Positions 35,815 through 39,172 of a stretch of 39,172 nucleotides of DNA are shown in pieces. Position 1 is the stretch's first letter, and each line of letters starts with the position of its first letter. The notes beneath the pieces are model-generated. The model was not told the origin of the DNA and ran no database searches. It was given only the letters and a program-made list of their open reading frames with translations. The stretch is taken from contig JANYCF010000077.1 of the NCBI GenBank assembly GCA_025360455.1, positions 1-39,172 on the forward strand, read 5' to 3'. A program made the position numbers and the translations under genes. This DNA comes from Opitutaceae bacterium. Its GTDB lineage: Bacteria; Verrucomicrobiota; Verrucomicrobiia; Opitutales; Opitutaceae.

Positions 35815-35895
35815 TTGTAGGAGCCTGTTTACAGGCGACTCAGGGCGCCCGCCCACGGACAACGCGCGTGGTCGCCTGCAAGCAGCCTCCTGCAA
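35815..35895. repeat. Long palindrome, type 1, third copy
   Basis: The left arm at 35815 repeats TTGTAGGAGCCTGTTTACAG plus GCGAC of the copy at 2197 exactly. The right arm (ending 35895) carries GTCGCCTGCAAGCAGCCTCC. It fills the gap between the Agl23-like gene and apbE-like gene. Confidence 0.92.
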
Positions 35896-35931
35896 AGAAC
35901 TGACATGGCGAATGTCTCCTGACGTTCACGC

Positions 35932-36951
35932 ATGAATTTCCGCCTGCAACTTCCTCCCCGCCTCACCGCCTGTACCCACTCGGCGATGGCGACCGAATTC
36001 GTCTTTCATCTCGGCGGACATGAACCCGCTTATCTCTGCCAAGCGGCAGCCGAAGCCTTCGCCTTGATCGATCAAATCGAAGCGCATCTCAGTTTCTATC
36101 GCGAATCGAGCGACGTCACGCGTCTCAATCGCGCTCCTGCCGGGGCAGAAATATCTGTCAGTCCTGATACGCTCGCGTGTCTGGCGCACGCAGCCGAAGC
36201 TGCATGCCTGACCGGTGGTGCGTTCGATGCTTTTAACGGCCGCGCTTCGGTCGCCGCGAAAAATCAACAAGTCCCGCTCTACCTCAACGACTCCCCCGAG
36301 CCGAGTGAGGGTGATGTGGTGTTAGCTGGTAGCGGCAGGCGTCTCTGCCTGCCGTTCGCCTTGAGCCCACAGGCAGAGACGCCTGGGGCTACGTCCGAAT
36401 CATCGTCAGCAGTAGAACTGGCCAAACAAAAGTCGACGGTGAGGGATGCCCCCGTTCCGGTGGTGAGCCTGCATCCGGCGGTTGGTATTGTCCACAAGCT
36501 GCGCGCCGGACCGTGGGTCGATCTCGGTGCTCTCGGCAAAGGCTACGCCCTCGATCAAGCCGCCGAGTTGCTCGCCGAGTGGGGCATCACTCATGGTTGC
36601 CTCATTGCCGGTGGCAGCAGTTTGCGCGGTCTGGGTGAGGCAAGCTGGCTCCTGGAAATTGACCACGCGAAGGCGCCACTCGTGTTACCTGCGGGGTTTT
36701 GTCTCGGCGCTTCCGGTTTTCAATTTCAACCCGGCCACGTTATTGATTCCCGACTGGTCCCGAAATCTTCTGCCACGATTCGTGCTCTCGTGTTGGCGCC
36801 CAATGCCGCGCTGGCTGATGCGTTGAGTACAGCCGCGATGTTGCTCACTCCCGCCCAACTCGCCCAGCTCACGTGCGACCAACCGGGAGTTGCCAGTCTG
36901 GTCGTTGACGCCATTGGTCAACGCCACCGCTACGGCCCGCCTTTCGCATGA
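35932..36951 (+). CDS. ApbE-family FMN:protein flavin transferase
   Basis: The 339-residue protein has the ApbE signatures: MATEFVFHL (19-27), the EAHLSFYRESSDVTRLNR region (50-67), TGGAFDAFNGR, VDLGALGKGYALDQ (196-209), GGSSLRGLG, GHVIDSR (a variant of the usual HIIDP) and a late DALSTAAMLL. ApbE moves FMN from FAD onto a Thr of target flavoproteins or acts in related flavin chemistry, usually in the periplasm. No signal peptide is visible here, so a cytoplasmic place is possible, as in some Bacteria. Residues 133-154 (SGRRLCLPFALSPQAETPG) come from an embedded palindrome and lie in a variable region before the FAD-binding motif. No FMN-target protein is encoded in the window. Confidence 0.9.
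   Translation: MNFRLQLPPRLTACTHSAMATEFVFHLGGHEPAYLCQAAAEAFALIDQIEAHLSFYRESSDVTRLNRAPAGAEISVSPDTLACLAHAAEAACLTGGAFDAFNGRASVAAKNQQVPLYLNDSPEPSEGDVVLAGSGRRLCLPFALSPQAETPGATSESSSAVELAKQKSTVRDAPVPVVSLHPAVGIVHKLRAGPWVDLGALGKGYALDQAAELLAEWGITHGCLIAGGSSLRGLGEASWLLEIDHAKAPLVLPAGFCLGASGFQFQPGHVIDSRLVPKSSATIRALVLAPNAALADALSTAAMLLTPAQLAQLTCDQPGVASLVVDAIGQRHRYGPPFA
36329..36392. repeat. Palindromic element inside the apbE-like gene
   Basis: The 23-bp arms 36329-36351 and 36370-36392 pair at 21 of 23 positions around an 18-base loop, sharing CAGGCGTCTCTGCCTG. Each arm also folds alone (GGCAGGC/GCCTGCC on the left). It is translated without breaking the frame. Confidence 0.88.
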
Positions 36952-36964
36952 ACCGTTGTAGATA

Positions 36965-37182
36965 AAACCACTAATCCACATTCATAGGCACTAATCAGAA
37001 TTTATTATTACCTTTGCGTAAGTGTACGCACAGCTTGCTCGGCAAAACCGGCATGGCCACAAGGGCCAGCCCTACAAATTCCGTAGGGCCGGCCCTTGTG
37101 GCCGTGCCGAGAACGTCGCCGGTCGTTTAGACACAAACTTTGGTAACGATTGATTGTGAGCTTTAGTGAACATTAGTGGTTT
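36965..37182. repeat. Outer inverted repeat (AAACCACTAAT type) enclosing another palindrome
   Basis: AAACCACTAAT at 36965-36975 and ATTAGTGGTTT at 37172-37182 are perfect 11-bp inverted ends. Decayed CACTAAT copies continue inwards on both sides. A different palindrome (37049-37109) sits between them. This 287-bp gap holds no gene. Confidence 0.7.
37049..37109. repeat. Inner palindrome (CGGCAYGGCCACAAGGGCC type)
   Basis: The 27-bp arms 37049-37075 and 37083-37109 pair at 25 of 27 positions, both mismatches leaving G:U, around a 7-base loop. It is one of the strongest hairpins in the window and may also end transcription after the apbE-like gene. Confidence 0.95.
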
Positions 37183-37238
37183 CAACTCTGAGTTTCGGAT
37201 CGTAGGCTCGTGCAGAAATACATGATCGATATCTTCGC

Positions 37239-37976
37239 ATGACTCTGCCCGACACCGTACTCGTCTTGCCGACCTACCACGATAGCACAGGGCTGGCCGA
37301 GTTTTTGCCCAAGCTTTGTGCGGAGCTTGCCCGTGGGGTCGGAGGAATAGTGGTGCAGGTGGTCGAGGATGGTTCTTCAAGGGGAGAGCAGATGTGGATC
37401 ACCAACGAAATCGATCGGCTGCGCCGCGAATTTAATTTTCTCCAGCCGTTGTTGATTCTTACCCGCAATCAAGGCAAAGGACACGCGATCCGCACCGGAT
37501 GGGCGGCGCACCCGGCGATGAAATGGCTGGGCTTTGTCGATGCCGATGGTGCGGTCCCTGCGACCGAAGTGGTGTCACTGCTGGGTTTCACCAGAAGGGC
37601 TGCGCAACCAGCGCTGTCCATTGCCGTGCGGACAGAGCAACCCGGTAAAATCATCACGCGTTTCTGGCATCGCCGGTTCGGCAGTCGGATTTTCAACCGG
37701 TGGGTGAGGCTTTGCCTCAAGCTTAACCTGCCCGACACGCAATGCGGCTTGAAGGTGATCCCGGCTTCATTGTCCCGCGAAGGCGCTTGGCGCGAAGATG
37801 GTTTTGCCTTCGATCTGGAGTTGCTGCTCCGCGCCCGCGCCGTCGGTTTACCTATCGTCACGCAACCTATTTCGTGGAGGGAGCATGCCGGTTCATCGCT
37901 CAGTCCCGGCGCGATGCTCGGCCTGTTCGTTGCGGCGTGGCGGTTGCGTAAAACCAAAGCCGGCCGATTCAGTTGA
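37239..37976 (+). CDS. GT2-family glycosyltransferase (ALG5/dolichyl-phosphate-glucosyltransferase-like)
   Basis: The 245-residue protein is a GT-A glycosyltransferase of family 2. The start TVLVLPTYHDSTGLAEFLPK leads to EDGSS at 43-47, RNQGKGHAIRTGW (77-89) and the metal-binding FVDADGA at 99-105. DTQCGLKVI and EDGFAFDLELLLRARA are typical of the ALG5/DPM1 branch, which loads a sugar from a nucleotide onto a polyprenyl phosphate at the inner face of the membrane. There is no C-terminal membrane helix. Such a product could be the donor for the Agl23-like enzyme encoded nearby. The ATG at 37239 fits well. A repeat begins at its stop codon. Confidence 0.92.
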   Translation: MTLPDTVLVLPTYHDSTGLAEFLPKLCAELARGVGGIVVQVVEDGSSRGEQMWITNEIDRLRREFNFLQPLLILTRNQGKGHAIRTGWAAHPAMKWLGFVDADGAVPATEVVSLLGFTRRAAQPALSIAVRTEQPGKIITRFWHRRFGSRIFNRWVRLCLKLNLPDTQCGLKVIPASLSREGAWREDGFAFDLELLLRARAVGLPIVTQPISWREHAGSSLSPGAMLGLFVAAWRLRKTKAGRFS

Positions 37977-38085
37977 GAGCCAAGAGTTGAGAGCTGAAAG
38001 CCCGAACGACACTGCAAAAGCAATCGGCAAAGACTCCTTCAACTCACTCACCCTTTGGTTTGGCTCTCGACACTCAGCTCTAGAC
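37973..38085. repeat. Imperfect inverted repeat of GAGAGC units
   Basis: Units of GAGAGCCAAGAGTTGAGAGC at the left (from 37973) are mirrored by TTTGGCTCTCGACACTCAGC at the right (to 38085). The left end overlaps the stop codon of the GT2 gene. Confidence 0.6.
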
Positions 38086-38113
38086 TGCCTTGGTACGATT
38101 CAGACACCGATAA

Positions 38114-38230
38114 TTTAGCCGCAAAAAGGCGCAAAGTGTTTTTGCCATGCAGTTCATGTTATACGCGCGCCTATAGGCGCATTGACAGCCTCGCTCACTC
38201 CCACATTTTTGTGCCTTTTTGTGGCCATAA
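38114..38230. repeat. Inverted repeat (GCCRCAAAAAGGCRCAAA type) with inner palindrome
   Basis: GCCGCAAAAAGGCGCAAAG near 38118 and TTTGTGCCTTTTTGTGGC ending near 38225 are imperfect inverted copies. Between them is the perfect 14-bp palindrome GCGCCTATAGGCGC (38167-38180). Part of this, TATACGCGCGC, recurs directly at 38340-38350, and TTTGCGTTCTTTGTGCC near 38383 is another decayed arm. The gap 37977-38451 holds no gene I can support. Confidence 0.7.
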
Positions 38231-38451
38231 TTCTGCCGACTTGCTAGCGGCGTAACCGAGTGAAATCTTGCATAAAAAAGAAGATTCTCCGAGATAGTAG
38301 CACGAAGTTGCCGGTGGAAATTGTGGCCTTCAAGGCGCCTATACGCGCGCAGTCGACCTATTCAGCAGGCCAAAAGAAACTTTGCGTTCTTTGTGCCCAA
38401 ATAATTTGCGGAATTGTGAGTGATCATTTTACTGACGACTTCCATCTCCCC

Positions 38452-38910
38452 ATGAAAAAACTCCTGCTCCTTCCCGCCCTCGGTCTCCTGTTTTCCCTGA
38501 CGCCCCCGCTCATCCGCGCGGAAGGCGACCAGCCCAAGCCAGAAAAACCCCAGCACGAAGATACCGAACTCGAGAAGTCGATGGACATCCTCGGCAAAGC
38601 CTGGCGCAAACTGCGCAAGCAAGCCGATGATCCCACGAAAAACGCCAGTTCCCTTGAGCTCATGGCGACCATTCAAGCCGCCGCTCAAGAGAATTTAAAA
38701 TATACGCCCGATCTCGCCAAGGACATTCCGGCCGAAAAACGCGACAAGTTCATCGCCGGTTATCAGGAAAAGATGAAGGAGTTGATCGCCGCGTTCGAGC
38801 AGCTCACCGCCCACTTCAAAGCCAATGAAAACCCCGCCGCCGTTGCTCTTATCGCGAAGATCGGCACCATGCAGAAGGAAGGTCACAAAGAATATAAGCG
38901 CCCCGAGTAA
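38452..38910 (+). CDS. Cytochrome b562-family periplasmic protein
   Basis: From the ATG at 38452 the product has 152 residues with a signal peptide (MKKLLLLPALGLLFSLTPPL, cut near IRA). The frame is open back to 38260, but that part lies in repeat DNA. The mature part is a four-helix bundle like cytochrome b562: LEKSMDILGKAW carries M44 and GHKEYKR carries H145. These occupy the places of the axial heme ligands Met7 and His102 of the E. coli protein. The family binds heme b non-covalently in the periplasm and probably carries electrons. No redox partner is encoded next to it. Confidence 0.78.
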   Translation: MKKLLLLPALGLLFSLTPPLIRAEGDQPKPEKPQHEDTELEKSMDILGKAWRKLRKQADDPTKNASSLELMATIQAAAQENLKYTPDLAKDIPAEKRDKFIAGYQEKMKELIAAFEQLTAHFKANENPAAVALIAKIGTMQKEGHKEYKRPE

Positions 38911-38923
38911 CGGTTGACTTATA

Positions 38924-38980
38924 GGTAGGGCGCGACCGCTGGGCGCGCCGAATATGAAACAGGGCGGTCCCAGCGATACC
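38924..38980. repeat. Palindromic element, GGTAGGG type, intergenic copy
   Basis: The left arm GGTAGGGCGCGACCGCTGGG then CGCGCC (38924-38949) closely matches the arms of the element within the Agl23-like gene. The right arm (38962-38980, ending CCCAGCGATACC) is more decayed. Confidence 0.75.
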
Positions 38981-39059
38981 CCCGAGCAAAAAAAACGAGA
39001 GCAGAAAACCATTCCTCCGAGCGAGTACATAACTTGAGAGTGCCGGATTCGTTGGGCGA

Positions 39060-39172
39060 TTAAGCGGCGGCGGCGAGGCTGGTGCCCTCGATGCGGGATA
39101 GATCAATCCGCGAGCGGAGGAATATCGCGAAGGTTGGGTCTGCGGGTGAAGTCGCGAGATATTCCGGCAGGC
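39060..39172 (-). CDS. 3' end of an unidentified gene (runs off right edge)
   Basis: A minus-strand frame enters from the right edge and stops with TAA at 39060-39062. It encodes 36 residues, including LPEYLATSPADPTFAIF and RSRIDLSRIEGTSLAAAA. The composition is protein-like and no stop interrupts it. I do not recognise the family from so little. Confidence 0.5.
   Translation of the reverse strand, partial: LPEYLATSPADPTFAIFLRSRIDLSRIEGTSLAAAA

Noticed and set aside
38260-38451. Upstream extension of the cytochrome b562 frame
   Set aside because: It runs through repeat DNA and would bury the signal peptide that follows the ATG at 38452.
36952-38451. Palindromes as possible insertion sequence ends
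   Set aside because: No transposase frame lies between any pair of arms, and the spans are only 55-220 bp.
1-39172. tRNA, rRNA, riboswitch or origin of replication
   Set aside because: I saw no cloverleaf-like gene with CCA-compatible ends, no rRNA-like conserved stretch and no DnaA-box cluster. A covariance-model search would be needed to exclude small RNAs.

Overview
The window looks like chromosomal DNA of a Verrucomicrobiota bacterium, most probably of the Opitutaceae. This rests on the style of the sequence: high GC, Shine-Dalgarno-poor starts, a large TonB receptor with the conserved stretch 'IVVLSPFEV' after its signal peptide, LacI regulators beside glycan genes, Tat-exported Gfo/Idh/MocA oxidoreductases next to a DUF1080 enzyme, an ASPIC/UnbV FG-GAP protein, and an Agl23-like glycosyltransferase. 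I could not run a search, so the assignment is an inference.

Layout. 1-1378: start of a PAS-repeat sensor protein (running off the left edge) and a 41-codon response-regulator remnant. 1577-8558: a Nudix hydrolase, a very large secreted FG-GAP/ASPIC protein on the minus strand, and a GT-C-like polytopic membrane protein. 8571-20488: the most coherent block, a LacI regulator divergent from a TonB-dependent receptor, then a beta-phosphoglucomutase-type HAD enzyme, a sugar:cation-type MFS transporter, a GH65 disaccharide phosphorylase and a secreted GH87-type beta-helix glycosidase. Together they make a plausible pathway for alpha-1,3-glucan (or nigerose-type) sugars: cleavage outside, TonB uptake, inner-membrane import of the disaccharide, phosphorolysis to beta-glucose 1-phosphate, and conversion to glucose 6-phosphate. 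20592-22585: small genes (Q-rich hypothetical, cupin, secreted phospholipase-A2-like protein) with repeats. 22654-26372: an HtrA/DegP protease followed by an OmpR-type response regulator and its histidine kinase (envelope-stress-like). 26646-28713: a small Cys-rich protein and a GH9 glycanase. 29330-34225: two Tat-exported oxidoreductases, a DUF1080 protein, a DoxX-like membrane protein and a discoidin-domain protein, a likely extracytoplasmic 3-keto-glycoside module. 34206-38910: an Agl23-like glycosyltransferase, ApbE flavin transferase, an ALG5-like GT2 and a cytochrome b562. The right edge holds the 3' end of one more minus-strand gene.

The structure not explained by genes is a large number of 55-220 bp imperfect palindromes of at least eight sequence types. 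One type occurs three times in gene gaps (2197, 32096, 35815). Three palindromes lie inside open reading frames and are translated: two in the Agl23-like gene and one in apbE. I see no transposase, integrase, CRISPR array, rRNA or tRNA.
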